A stretch of DNA of 64,000 nt, taken from contig NZ_LNCD01000139.1 of assembly GCF_001542405.1 (NCBI RefSeq), forward strand, positions 1 to 64,000, read 5' to 3'. Shown one piece after another: positions 36,314 through 44,855 of this stretch. The DNA is from Rhizobium altiplani. GTDB lineage: Bacteria > Pseudomonadota > Alphaproteobacteria > Rhizobiales > Rhizobiaceae. The translations under genes and the position numbers were made by a program. A model generated the notes under the pieces. That model did no database searches. It had not been told where the DNA came from and worked only from the letters and a program-made list of their open reading frames with translations. Each line of letters opens with the position of its first letter. Position 1 is the first letter of the stretch.

Positions 36314-36895
36314 ATGGGATCCTTCGCTTCGCTTCGTCCCGCGACGCGGGAGGATGCGACGGAGCTGGCTTTACTCACGGACATCGCTTCCCATGGTTTC
36401 GCCTCCTGGCTCTGGCTGGTGGAGCTTGGAAACGGTGGCGGCGATACGCCGATGGAGCGTGGACGGCAGAAGCTGCGTGGCGACCAGGGGCAAGGCAACT
36501 GGAGCGACGCCGTGATTGCAGAAGCCCATGGCGAGATCGCGGGAGCCGCGATCGGCTACGGTCTCGGCGAAGGCATACGGAATATCGAGGCGGATCGCCC
36601 GGCGCTGAAGCCGGTCATCGATCTGCAGAAAATGGTGGTGGGAAGCTGGTTTGTCGGAACGCTCGGTGTCTACAGCCATCTGCGTGGCATCGGGATCGGT
36701 CGACGGCTTCTCATGGATCAGATTGAGCGTGCGGAAAATGCGCCGGTCAGCCTGATTACCGCAGGTTACAACGAGGCGGCTCTGTCGCTTTACAAGAAGA
36801 ATGGATTTTCGGAGGCGGCGCGAACGAATGCCGTGGCCTTCTTCGAAAACGGCAGGAAACACGAGTGGGTGCTTCTCACCCGCGACGCCCGATAG
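36314..36895 (+). CDS. GNAT family N-acetyltransferase
   Basis: A 193-residue acetyltransferase. The acetyl-CoA-binding motif A is VGTLGVYSHLRGIGIGRRLL (Q/R-x-x-G-x-G/A form) and the C-terminal NEAALSLYKKNGFSEA matches motif B; the N-terminus LRPATREDATELALLT is standard for the family. The acceptor is not known. ATG 36314 is the likely start, with TTG 36308 overlapping the previous stop as an alternative. It lies between the E2 and E3 genes of pyruvate dehydrogenase. Confidence 0.85.
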   Translation: MGSFASLRPATREDATELALLTDIASHGFASWLWLVELGNGGGDTPMERGRQKLRGDQGQGNWSDAVIAEAHGEIAGAAIGYGLGEGIRNIEADRPALKPVIDLQKMVVGSWFVGTLGVYSHLRGIGIGRRLLMDQIERAENAPVSLITAGYNEAALSLYKKNGFSEAARTNAVAFFENGRKHEWVLLTRDAR

Positions 36896-36910
36896 CAAAG
36901 GCAGGGAAAC

Positions 36911-38356
36911 ATGGCTGAGAACTACGACGTCATCATCATCGGCTCCGGACCAGGGGGCTATGTCGCCGCTGTGCGCGCCAGCCAGCTCGGTCTCAAGACC
37001 GCGATCGTCGAACGCGAGCATCTGGGCGGCATTTGCCTGAACTGGGGCTGCATTCCAACCAAGGCTCTGCTCCGCTCGGCCGAAATTCTCGACCATTCCA
37101 ACCACCTGAAGGACTACGGTCTCGTGCTGGAAGGCAAGGTTAGCGCCGACGTGAAGGCGGTCGTTGCCCGCTCGCGCGCCGTCTCCGCACGCCTCAACGG
37201 AGGCGTCGGCTTCCTGATGAAGAAGAACAAGGTCGACGTGATCTGGGGCGAGGCCAAGATCACCAAGCCGGGTGAGATCGTCGTCGGCAAGTCCTCGAAG
37301 CCGGTCGTCGAGCCACAGCATCCCGTGCCGAAGGGCGTCAAGGGCGAGGGCACTTACACCGCCAAGCACATCATCGTTGCAACGGGTGCGCGTCCCCGCG
37401 CCCTGCCGGGCATCGAGCCGGACGGTAAGCTGATCTGGACCTATTTCGAAGCGCTGAAGCCGGATGTACTGCCGAAGTCGTTGATCGTCATGGGCTCGGG
37501 CGCGATCGGCATCGAATTCGCAAGCTTCTATCTGTCGATGGGCGTGGACGTGACGGTGGTCGAAGTCTTGCCTACCATCATGCCGGTCGAGGATGCGGAA
37601 GTTACTGCGATCGCCCGCAAGCAGATGGAAAAGCGCGGCATGAAGATCTTCACGAGCGCCAAGGTCGCGAAGGTCGAAAAATCCGCCAACAGCATCACCG
37701 CGCATGTCGAGACGTCGGATGGAAAGATACAGCAGATCACGGCGGATCGCATGATTTCGGCTGTCGGCGTGCAGGGCAACATCGAAAACCTCGGCCTTGA
37801 GGGTGTCGGCGTCAAGACGGATCGCGGCTGCGTCGTCATCGACGGCTACGGCAAGACCAACGTTCCTGGCATTTACGCGATCGGTGACGTCGCCGGCCCG
37901 CCGATGCTCGCTCACAAGGCGGAGCACGAAGGCGTCGTCTGCGTCGAGAAGATCGCCGGCCTGCCGAACGTTCATGCGACCGACAAGGGCAAGGTCCCGG
38001 GCTGCACCTACTGCAACCCGCAGGTTGCCTCCGTCGGTCTCACGGAAGCCAAGACCAAGGAATTGGGCCGCGACATCCGTGTCGGTCGCTTCTCCTTTGC
38101 CGCCAACGGCAAGGCGATCGCGCTTGGCGAAGATCAGGGTCTCTGCAAGGTCATCTTCGACAGGAAGACCGGCGAGCTGCTCGGCGCCCACATGGTTGGC
38201 GCTGAGGTCACCGAGCTCATCCAGGGCTTTGTCGTCGCAATGAACCTAGAGACCACGGAAGAGGAACTGATGCACACGATCTTCCCGCATCCGACGGTTT
38301 CCGAAACGATGAAGGAAGCGGTTCTGGATGCTTATGGTCGTGTCCTGAACGCTTGA
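36911..38356 (+). CDS. lpdA: Dihydrolipoamide dehydrogenase (E3)
   Basis: Reoxidises dihydrolipoamide of PDH with NAD+. The 481-residue flavoprotein has the FAD motif VIIIGSGPGGYVAAVRAS, the redox disulfide GGICLNWGCIPTKALL, the NAD-binding GSGAIGIEFASFYLSMG, a second FAD segment YAIGDVAGPPMLAHKAEHEG and the dimer-interface active His in IFPHPTVSETM. GCAGGGAAAC precedes ATG 36911. An insert of about 15 residues (KSSKPVVEPQHPVPKG) is usual in the PDH-associated alphaproteobacterial enzyme. Confidence 0.97.
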   Translation: MAENYDVIIIGSGPGGYVAAVRASQLGLKTAIVEREHLGGICLNWGCIPTKALLRSAEILDHSNHLKDYGLVLEGKVSADVKAVVARSRAVSARLNGGVGFLMKKNKVDVIWGEAKITKPGEIVVGKSSKPVVEPQHPVPKGVKGEGTYTAKHIIVATGARPRALPGIEPDGKLIWTYFEALKPDVLPKSLIVMGSGAIGIEFASFYLSMGVDVTVVEVLPTIMPVEDAEVTAIARKQMEKRGMKIFTSAKVAKVEKSANSITAHVETSDGKIQQITADRMISAVGVQGNIENLGLEGVGVKTDRGCVVIDGYGKTNVPGIYAIGDVAGPPMLAHKAEHEGVVCVEKIAGLPNVHATDKGKVPGCTYCNPQVASVGLTEAKTKELGRDIRVGRFSFAANGKAIALGEDQGLCKVIFDRKTGELLGAHMVGAEVTELIQGFVVAMNLETTEEELMHTIFPHPTVSETMKEAVLDAYGRVLNA

Positions 38357-38477
38357 TCGTTTCCTCCCTATTGTCGAAGGTGGAAAAAGCAAAAGCCGAT
38401 CATCATGTTTATGGTGTGTCGGCGCCATCATCGTGGTTCTGATCGCAAGGGCGATATCGTAAAGGGGCGAGGGCAGG

Positions 38478-38726
38478 ATGGAAGGCGTAGGGTGGATCGC
38501 AGCGATCATCATCGGCGGCTTTGCGGGTTGGCTCGCGGGCAAGCTGATGGAGGTCCGCTACGGAGTATTGCTCAATATCGTGCTCGGCATCGTCGGCTCG
38601 GTGGTCGCAACTGCGATTCTGGCGCAATTTCATATAGAGGTGGCCGGCGGCAGGCTCGGCTACTTCATCACGGGTTTTCTTGGTGCCTGCTTGCTGATAT
38701 TCGTCGCGCGGCTAGTCCGCCGATAG
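38478..38726 (+). CDS. GlsB/YeaQ/YmgE-family membrane protein
   Basis: An 82-residue, very hydrophobic protein with three predicted transmembrane segments (about 4-24, 29-48, 58-78) and the family pattern GWIAAIIIGGFAGWLAGKLM and NIVLGIVGSVVA. Members of the transglycosylase-associated family are stress-induced inner-membrane proteins of unknown mechanism. GAGGGCAGG precedes ATG 38478. It sits between lpdA and lipA. Confidence 0.88.
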   Translation: MEGVGWIAAIIIGGFAGWLAGKLMEVRYGVLLNIVLGIVGSVVATAILAQFHIEVAGGRLGYFITGFLGACLLIFVARLVRR

Positions 38727-38768
38727 ATAGGGCTTTTGCCGCATGGAGCGGCGGAGATTTGAACTGCC

Positions 38769-39740
38769 ATGGTAACCATTCTCGATACGATCAATCCTGA
38801 CACCAAGCGTGTGCGGCATCCCGAAAAGGCCCATCGGCCTGACCAGGAGGTCCTGCGCAAGCCGGATTGGATCCGCGTCAAGGCGCCAACCTCCAAGGGG
38901 TACGCGGAGACGCGCTCGATCGTGAAGGAGCATAAGCTCGTCACCGTTTGCGAAGAGGCTGGTTGCCCCAATATCGGCGAGTGCTGGGACAAGAAGCACG
39001 CGACCTTCATGATCATGGGCGAGATCTGTACCCGCGCCTGCGCCTTCTGCAACGTCTCGACCGGCAAGCCGAACGCGCTCGACATGGCCGAGCCGGAGAA
39101 TGTCGCCAAGGCGGTAAAGGAGATGGGGCTCTCCCACGTCGTCATCACTTCGGTCGACCGCGATGATCTGGAAGACGGCGGCGCCGAGCATTTCGAGAAG
39201 GTGATCTGGGCGATCCGTGCTGCCTCGCCGACGACGACCATCGAAATCCTGACGCCCGACTTCCTGAAGAAGCCCGGTGCCCTGGAGCGCGTCGTTGCCG
39301 CAAAGCCCGACGTCTTCAATCACAACATGGAAACGGTTGCCGGCAACTACCTGACGGTTCGTCCGGGAGCTCGTTACTTCCACTCCATCCGCCTGCTGCA
39401 GCGTGTGAAGGAACTGGACCCCACCATGTTTACCAAATCGGGCATCATGGTCGGTCTCGGCGAGGAACGAAACGAAGTGCTGCAGCTGATGGACGACTTG
39501 CGGACCGCAGACGTCGACTTCCTGACCATCGGCCAGTACCTGCAGCCAACCCGCAAGCACCACGCGGTGATGAGCTTCGTTACGCCTGACGAATTCAAGT
39601 CCTACGAGACGGTCGCCTATACCAAGGGCTTCCTGATGGTGGCTTCGAGCCCGCTGACGCGTTCGTCGCACCATGCCGGCGACGACTTCGCACGCCTGAA
39701 GGCCGCACGCGAGAAAAAGCTGCTGATCGCAGCGGAATAA
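38769..39740 (+). CDS. lipA: Lipoyl synthase
   Basis: Radical-SAM enzyme inserting two sulfurs into octanoyl chains to make lipoyl groups for PdhB, PdhC and other complexes. The 323-residue protein has the auxiliary cluster motif CEEAGCPNIGECW, the radical-SAM motif CTRACAFC and the C-terminal SSPLTRSSHHAGDDF. GGCGGAG precedes ATG 38769. Placement beside lpdA ties cofactor synthesis to its users. A terminator follows at 39763. Confidence 0.97.
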   Translation: MVTILDTINPDTKRVRHPEKAHRPDQEVLRKPDWIRVKAPTSKGYAETRSIVKEHKLVTVCEEAGCPNIGECWDKKHATFMIMGEICTRACAFCNVSTGKPNALDMAEPENVAKAVKEMGLSHVVITSVDRDDLEDGGAEHFEKVIWAIRAASPTTTIEILTPDFLKKPGALERVVAAKPDVFNHNMETVAGNYLTVRPGARYFHSIRLLQRVKELDPTMFTKSGIMVGLGEERNEVLQLMDDLRTADVDFLTIGQYLQPTRKHHAVMSFVTPDEFKSYETVAYTKGFLMVASSPLTRSSHHAGDDFARLKAAREKKLLIAAE

Positions 39741-39762
39741 TCAACGAGCGCTTGCATTTTTC

Positions 39763-39793
39763 AAAAGCCGCGGCGATCTTCCCGCGGCTTTTT
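39763..39793 (+). terminator. Rho-independent terminator of lipA
   Basis: AAAAGCCGCGG (39763-39773), loop of eight, CCGCGGCTTTT (39782-39792) and one further T. A perfect 11-base repeat including A- and T-runs. Confidence 0.92.
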
Positions 39794-39812
39794 GTTTGCA
39801 GAGGCGACGAGA

Positions 39813-40385
39813 ATGCCGGCTTATATCGACGATATGCGAAAGGTTGCCGGACTGCTGCGCCAGTCCGAGCGCATCATGGTCATCGGCTGCTCCGGCGGCG
39901 GCAAGAGCACCTTGTCGCGAAAACTCAGCCGCAAGCTCGATCTTCCTTATTTTTCCATGGATAAAGAGTTCTTCTGGCTGCCGGGCTGGGTCAAGCGCCC
40001 GAAAGGGGAAGAGCGCCATCTGATCGGTAACGTCGTCGCCGGCGAACGTTGGCTCATGGACGGAACCGGCCCATCCACCTTCGATATTCGTGTCCCCCGC
40101 ACGGAGCTGGTCGTCTGGGTACGCATGCCGCGCTGGCTTTGTCTGTGGGGAATCTGCAAACGCGCGTTCCTCCATCTCGGAAGGACGCGGCCAGACATGG
40201 CGCCCGGATGCCTGGAGCGAGTGCCGGACCGGGAGTTTCTCACTTACATCTGGATGTTCGAGAAGCGGTTCGCGCCCCTGGTGATTGCTGCTCTCGACAA
40301 GCATGGCCCGAATGTTCCGGTTTTTCAGCTGAAAAGCCGGCGGGAGGTGAACCACCTTCTTGATCTTCTCGGCGCTCCTACTTAA
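39813..40385 (+). CDS. P-loop kinase/ATPase (adenylate-kinase-like, FlaR-type)
   Basis: A 190-residue protein with a Walker A motif IGCSGGGKST near residue 25 followed by LSRKLSRKLDLPYFSMD, which resembles shikimate/adenylate-kinase-like proteins annotated as topology modulation proteins. VVWVRMPRW looks like the Walker B strand, and an Arg-rich region follows. The substrate is unknown. ATG 39813 is chosen; TTG 39792 upstream lies inside the lipA terminator. It precedes the RatA-like gene by nine bases. Confidence 0.8.
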   Translation: MPAYIDDMRKVAGLLRQSERIMVIGCSGGGKSTLSRKLSRKLDLPYFSMDKEFFWLPGWVKRPKGEERHLIGNVVAGERWLMDGTGPSTFDIRVPRTELVVWVRMPRWLCLWGICKRAFLHLGRTRPDMAPGCLERVPDREFLTYIWMFEKRFAPLVIAALDKHGPNVPVFQLKSRREVNHLLDLLGAPT

Positions 40386-40394
40386 CTGCCGATC

Positions 40395-40838
40395 ATGCCT
40401 CAGTTCGAAACGCATCACTCCGTCCCGCATTCCGCCGATCAGATGTTCGATCTCGTCGCCGACATCGAGCATTATCCCCAGTTTCTTCCGCTCTGCGAGG
40501 CGCTAAGCATTCGCAGCCGCAAGGAACGTGACGGCAAGGTTCTGCTGATCGCCGATATGACCGTCGGTTACAAGGCGATCCGCGAAACCTTCACGACGCA
40601 GGTGCTGTTGAACCGGGCCGAGCGCCTCATCGAGGTCAAGTATATCGATGGACCATTCCGCTATCTCGACAACCGCTGGCGTTTCGAGGAGACGGCAACA
40701 GGCTCCAACATTCACTTCTTCATCGACTACGAGTTCAAGAGCCGCATCCTGGGGGCAGTCATGGGGTCGATGTTCGATCGCGCCTTCCGCATGTTCTCGG
40801 AAGCCTTCGAAACGCGGGCGACGAAGATTTACGGCTGA
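40395..40838 (+). CDS. RatA/COQ10-like START-domain protein
   Basis: A 147-residue protein of the polyketide cyclase/START family, with the N-terminal VPHSADQMFDLVADIEHYPQFLPLCE typical of COQ10/RatA. Bacterial relatives are annotated as ribosome-association toxin RatA, but the eukaryotic homologue binds ubiquinone, and the latter role is likelier here. C-terminal MGSMFDRAFRMFSEAFETRA is conserved. Its last 10 bases overlap the end of the convergent CinA-type gene. Confidence 0.88.
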   Translation: MPQFETHHSVPHSADQMFDLVADIEHYPQFLPLCEALSIRSRKERDGKVLLIADMTVGYKAIRETFTTQVLLNRAERLIEVKYIDGPFRYLDNRWRFEETATGSNIHFFIDYEFKSRILGAVMGSMFDRAFRMFSEAFETRATKIYG

Positions 40839-41329
40839 GCCAGTTCCTGGATCATGCCAAGCGCGGTCCTGACCGTCGCAAGCCGCACCTCACCGCGACC
40901 GATGTCGCCGTAGAGCATCTTCCGATGAATAAGCCCGCCAGAGCGCGACTTGGCCGCGAGGTGGACGAGACCGACCGGTTTCTCCACCGATCCACCGCTT
41001 GGCCCGGCAACGCCCGTTACGGCGACGGCAATGGCCGCGCGGGAGCGGAAGAGGGCGCCGTGCACCATTTGCCGCGCCGTCTCCTCCGAGACCGCGCCGA
41101 AGCGGATCAGCGTTTCTTCCTGCACGCCAAGCATCTCCATCTTGGCGGTATTGGTATAAGTGACGAAGCCTCTGTCCACGACAGAAGACGATCCTGAGAT
41201 TTCCGTGAGCGCGCCAGCGATCAGTCCGCCGGTGCAGGATTCTGCCGTCGAAACCATCAGCCCCGCCGACGTGAAATCGCGAATGATCGCTTCTGCTTGC
41301 ACGATGATGTCGTTCGGGAAGGTGCTCAT
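40829..41329 (-). CDS. CinA family protein (nicotinamide-nucleotide amidase)
   Basis: A 166-residue stand-alone CinA C-terminal domain, predicted to deamidate NMN to nicotinate mononucleotide. The signature STAESCTGGLIAGALTEISG and VAVTGVAGPSGGS are visible. The N-terminal molybdopterin-binding-like domain of full CinA is absent, as in PncC-type enzymes. ATG 41329 is one base after the ispDF stop on this strand, so the two genes form an operon. A longer frame (41395) runs inside ispDF without homology. Confidence 0.92.
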   Translation of the reverse strand: MSTFPNDIIVQAEAIIRDFTSAGLMVSTAESCTGGLIAGALTEISGSSSVVDRGFVTYTNTAKMEMLGVQEETLIRFGAVSEETARQMVHGALFRSRAAIAVAVTGVAGPSGGSVEKPVGLVHLAAKSRSGGLIHRKMLYGDIGRGEVRLATVRTALGMIQELAQP

Positions 41330-41330
41330 C

Positions 41331-42542
41331 TCATGTGCTCCGATAGGCGACGGTTGCCGTGGCGATCGCGGCGATGCCCTCACGCCGGCCGACAAAGCCG
41401 ATCTTCTCGTTGGTCGTCGCCTTGACTGAGCAGCGGTCGATCGAGATGCCCAGGAACTCGGACAGCTTGGCGCGCATCTCGTCGCGATGCGGCCCGACTT
41501 TCGGTGCTTCGGCGATCAGCGACACGTCGGCGTTCATGATGGCGCCGCCACGCTCGCGCACGATCTTTGCCGCATGTTCGATGAAGATGCGCGACGGCGC
41601 GCCCTTCCACTGCGGATCAGATGGCGGAAAATGATCGCCGATGTCGCCCGCTCCACAGGTCGCAAGCAGTGCGTCAGTCAACGCGTGGAGCGCTACGTCC
41701 GCGTCGGAGTGACCCTTGAGCTTCTGGTCATGCGGTATGAAGACGCCGCAGAGTGTTACGCCGTCGCCCGGCTCGAGCTGATGGACGTCGTAGCCGTTGC
41801 CGGTGCGCACATCGGGGAGCGCCTGTACTGAAAGTCTGCTGTCTGCCATTGCGATGTCCCGTTTGACCGTCAGTTTTACATTGTCCGCCAGACCCTCGGC
41901 GATCCGCACCGGAATACCGGCCCATTCGGCAATGGCGGCGTCGTCGGTGAAATCGGTGAGATTTGCCACGGCCGCCTTTTCGTGGGCGGCAAGGATGGGC
42001 TCGAAGGCGAAAGACTGCGGCGTTTGCGCTGCGTAGAGATGATCGCGGGAAACGGTGTCGAGGACAGTTCCATCATGATCTGCTCGCTTCAGCGTGTCGG
42101 CGACGGGCATGGCGGGGAGAATTGCCGGCACGCCCTCCGAGAGCAGGCCAGCGATGCGATCGAGAAGCGCATGATCGAAGAAGGGCCGCACTGCGTCGTG
42201 GATCAGAACATGCGAGATATTCTTGCCGCGCAAATGGCGCAGTCCCGCTAAGACGGATTGTTGGCGCGTAGCGCCGCCGTGAACCGCATCGATCGGCGTG
42301 CCGGACTGGACCTGCCCGGCAGCCTTAGCAAACAGCGCCTCGTCGTCGGGGTGAATGACCACGACGATGTGGCGGGCAAGCTCCCAGCTGGCGAACTTCT
42401 CCAGTGTGTGAGTGATGACAGGCCTGCCGCCAATCGCCCGATACTGCTTCGGTCCCTCTTCGGAGGCGCCCGCGCGTTCGCCGCGGCCGGCCGCGACGAC
42501 GACGATACCTATTGCTGGTTGCTTTTGATGCATTTGCGGCAT
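41331..42542 (-). CDS. ispDF: Bifunctional IspD/IspF (MEP isoprenoid pathway)
   Basis: The 403-residue fusion catalyses two non-consecutive steps of isoprenoid synthesis. IspD (about 1-235) starts IGIVVVAAGRGERAG with the CTP-binding loop, then LIHDAVRPFFDHAL. IspF (about 245-403) begins RTGNGYDVHQLEPGD with the metal-binding Asp-x-His, then LKGHSDADVALHALTDALL and KATTNEKIGFVGRREGIA. GAGGAT lies upstream of ATG 42542. The fusion is widespread in alphaproteobacteria. Confidence 0.97.
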   Translation of the reverse strand: MPQMHQKQPAIGIVVVAAGRGERAGASEEGPKQYRAIGGRPVITHTLEKFASWELARHIVVVIHPDDEALFAKAAGQVQSGTPIDAVHGGATRQQSVLAGLRHLRGKNISHVLIHDAVRPFFDHALLDRIAGLLSEGVPAILPAMPVADTLKRADHDGTVLDTVSRDHLYAAQTPQSFAFEPILAAHEKAAVANLTDFTDDAAIAEWAGIPVRIAEGLADNVKLTVKRDIAMADSRLSVQALPDVRTGNGYDVHQLEPGDGVTLCGVFIPHDQKLKGHSDADVALHALTDALLATCGAGDIGDHFPPSDPQWKGAPSRIFIEHAAKIVRERGGAIMNADVSLIAEAPKVGPHRDEMRAKLSEFLGISIDRCSVKATTNEKIGFVGRREGIAAIATATVAYRST

Positions 42543-42670
42543 AAATCCTCAAAGCGCGATTTTTTACCGGTGCTTAGCGGCTTGGCGCATCGAATTCCAG
42601 CATTTGCTCGAAAAATGTCAATTCGCGCACTGCCCTCTTGGCAAGCCATTCAAACCTGTCTAAAAATAGT

Positions 42671-42687
42671 GCACGCATTTTGCGTGC
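42671..42687. repeat. Short perfect dyad between ispDF and dusB
   Basis: GCACGC (42671-42676)-ATTTT-GCGTGC (42682-42687). It lies 16 bases before the dusB start and could be an operator or a leader hairpin. No further support. Confidence 0.35.
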
Positions 42688-42702
42688 CTGAAAGATAATC
42701 AA

Positions 42703-43704
42703 TTGTTGAGCTTCGACCTCGCATCACCTTTGCGGATTGGACCTGTGGGAGTCAGGAACCGTGTTGTGCTGGCGCCTATGTCTGGCGTGACGGACATGCC
42801 GTTCCGGCAACTGGCGTGGCGTCATGGCGCAGGGCTTGTGGTCACCGAAATGGTAGCAAGCCGCGAACTGGTCAACAGCACTGCCGAATCATGGGCACGC
42901 CTCGAAAGCGCGGGGTTTGAGCCCCACATGGTTCAGCTCGCTGGCCGTGAAGCCCATTGGATGGCGGAGGCCGCGAAGATCGCTGCCGACCATGGCGCCG
43001 ACATCATCGATATCAACATGGGATGCCCCGCCAAGAAAGTGATTGGCGGTTACTCCGGCTCCGCCTTGATGCGCGATCCCGATCACGCCCTCGGCCTCAT
43101 CGAGGCGACAGTCAAGGCCGTCAGCGTTCCCGTGACCCTGAAGATGCGGCTCGGTTGGGACGAGAATTCGATCAACGCGCCTGAGATTGCGCGCCGCGCC
43201 GAAGAGGCTGGCGTTCAGCTCGTTACGATCCATGGCCGCACGCGCATGCAGTTTTACGAGGGTCGGGCAGACTGGGATGCGATCCGCGCGGTTCGCGATG
43301 CCATTACCGTGCCCTTGGTTGCAAACGGCGATGTCGAAACCGTCGAGGATGCACATGAGATTCTGCGTCGCTCGGGAGCCGATGCCGTCATGATCGGTAG
43401 GGGCTGCCAGGGCAGGCCGTGGCACGCCGGCGTATTGGCTGGGCAACCGGCGCCCGAAGTGTGGGAAGTCCCCGACATTGCGACCGAGCACTACAGAATG
43501 ATGCTCGAATTTTACGGTGAGGCAGTCGCCGTTCGCCATGCAAGGAAGCACCTTGGCTGGTATCTCGACCGTTTTGCGCCTGGTCTTGCAGCGCAGGAAA
43601 AGGCCGCGATCATGACGGCGCGGGAGCCCGACGACGTAGCTGCAAGGTTTTATAATGCATTAATGGCTGCGGCATCGAACACGCAGACCCGGGAGGCTGC
43701 ATGA
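42703..43704 (+). CDS. dusB: tRNA-dihydrouridine synthase DusB (NifR3)
   Basis: FMN enzyme reducing uridine in the tRNA D-loop. The 333-residue protein has VVLAPMSGVTDMPFR, the catalytic Cys in INMGCPAKKVIGGYSGSALM, and the FMN-phosphate-binding VANGDVETVEDA / DAVMIGRGCQGRPW. The start is non-ATG: TTG 42703 or TTG 42706. It overlaps ntrB by four bases; in Rhodobacter and Azospirillum the gene is nifR3/orf1 in the same operon. Confidence 0.94.
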   Translation: MLSFDLASPLRIGPVGVRNRVVLAPMSGVTDMPFRQLAWRHGAGLVVTEMVASRELVNSTAESWARLESAGFEPHMVQLAGREAHWMAEAAKIAADHGADIIDINMGCPAKKVIGGYSGSALMRDPDHALGLIEATVKAVSVPVTLKMRLGWDENSINAPEIARRAEEAGVQLVTIHGRTRMQFYEGRADWDAIRAVRDAITVPLVANGDVETVEDAHEILRRSGADAVMIGRGCQGRPWHAGVLAGQPAPEVWEVPDIATEHYRMMLEFYGEAVAVRHARKHLGWYLDRFAPGLAAQEKAAIMTAREPDDVAARFYNALMAAASNTQTREAA

Positions 43705-44855
43705 CGAATGACGTGCCATCGTCGATCGACAACGGCGGTAGCGCAGTTGCGATCGCTGTGCTCAACGCGATCCAGAATCCGGTCGTGATGGTCAACGAGG
43801 CTGGCCTCGTCGCCTTCGCAAATTGGGAAGCGGAAGCCTTCTTCGGTGCCAGCGCCGCCCACCTCGCGCGGTACAAGATCTCGACCTTTATCCCATTTGG
43901 CAGTCCGCTGCTGGCCTTGATCGACCAGGTTCGCGAACGGCGAGCACCGATCAACGAGTATCGCGTCGACTTGAGCTCGCCGCGCCTCGGACAGGACAAG
44001 CTTGTCGACTTGTATGTTGCCCCTGTCGTCAGCGATCCAGGCTCCGTCGTGATCGTGTTCCAAGAGCGGTCGATGGCGGACAAGATCGACCGGCAGCTGA
44101 CGCATCGTGCGGCGGCCCGCTCGGTCACGGGGCTTGCCTCCATGCTGGCGCATGAGATCAAGAATCCGCTTTCCGGTATTCGCGGTGCAGCGCAGCTGCT
44201 AGAGCAATCGGTCGTCGACGACGACCGCGCATTGACGCGGCTGATCTGCGACGAAACGGACCGCATCGTCTCGCTCGTGGACCGCATGGAAGTCTTCTCG
44301 GACGAACGCCCCGTTGATCGGATGCCGGTCAATATCCACTCCGTTCTCGATCACGTGAAGGCCGTGGCGAAGGCGGGATTTGCGCGGCACCTCCGGATCA
44401 CCGAGAACTACGACCCGTCGTTGCCGTCGGTCTACGCGAACCGCGATCAGCTTGTTCAGGTGTTCCTCAATCTCGTGAAGAATGCCGCCGAGGCCGTCGG
44501 CGATCGCTCGGATGGCGAGATCGTTTTGACGACGGCTTACCGCTCCGGCATTCGTCTGTCGGTCGCCGGCACGCGTGAAAAGATTTCGCTGCCGCTGGAG
44601 TTTTGTGTTCAGGACAACGGTCCGGGCGTGCCGGCGGACCTTCTGCCGCATCTGTTTGATCCGTTCATTACGACCAAGACGAACGGCAGCGGCCTTGGCC
44701 TCGCGCTCGTCGCTAAGATTATTGGGGACCACGGCGGCATTATTGAATGCGACAGCCAGACCAACCGCACGACATTCCGCGTCTTGATGCCGGCCTCCAA
44801 GGACGCATCGGTGGACGACGCAACGACCATAACTCCCACAGGACCTACTCGATGA
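43701..44855 (+). CDS. ntrB: Nitrogen regulation sensor histidine kinase NtrB
   Basis: Phosphorylates and dephosphorylates NtrC according to nitrogen status through PII. The 384-residue soluble kinase has an N-terminal PAS-like domain (about 15-120), the H-box LAHEIKNPLSGIRGAAQLL (phosphorylated His) and an ATPase domain with NLVKNAAEAVG, DNGPGVPADL and GSGLGLALVAKI. ATGA overlaps at both ends (dusB and ntrC) indicate a translationally coupled operon. Confidence 0.96.
   Translation: MTNDVPSSIDNGGSAVAIAVLNAIQNPVVMVNEAGLVAFANWEAEAFFGASAAHLARYKISTFIPFGSPLLALIDQVRERRAPINEYRVDLSSPRLGQDKLVDLYVAPVVSDPGSVVIVFQERSMADKIDRQLTHRAAARSVTGLASMLAHEIKNPLSGIRGAAQLLEQSVVDDDRALTRLICDETDRIVSLVDRMEVFSDERPVDRMPVNIHSVLDHVKAVAKAGFARHLRITENYDPSLPSVYANRDQLVQVFLNLVKNAAEAVGDRSDGEIVLTTAYRSGIRLSVAGTREKISLPLEFCVQDNGPGVPADLLPHLFDPFITTKTNGSGLGLALVAKIIGDHGGIIECDSQTNRTTFRVLMPASKDASVDDATTITPTGPTR

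Noticed and set aside
36371..38191. 606-codon open frame antisense to the GNAT and lpdA genes
   Set aside because: It spans two well-supported genes and has no motif; a codon-bias shadow.
40395..40838. RatA-type toxin as half of a toxin-antitoxin pair
   Set aside because: The adjacent genes are a kinase and a convergent CinA-type amidase, neither being an antitoxin; the COQ10-like role is more likely.
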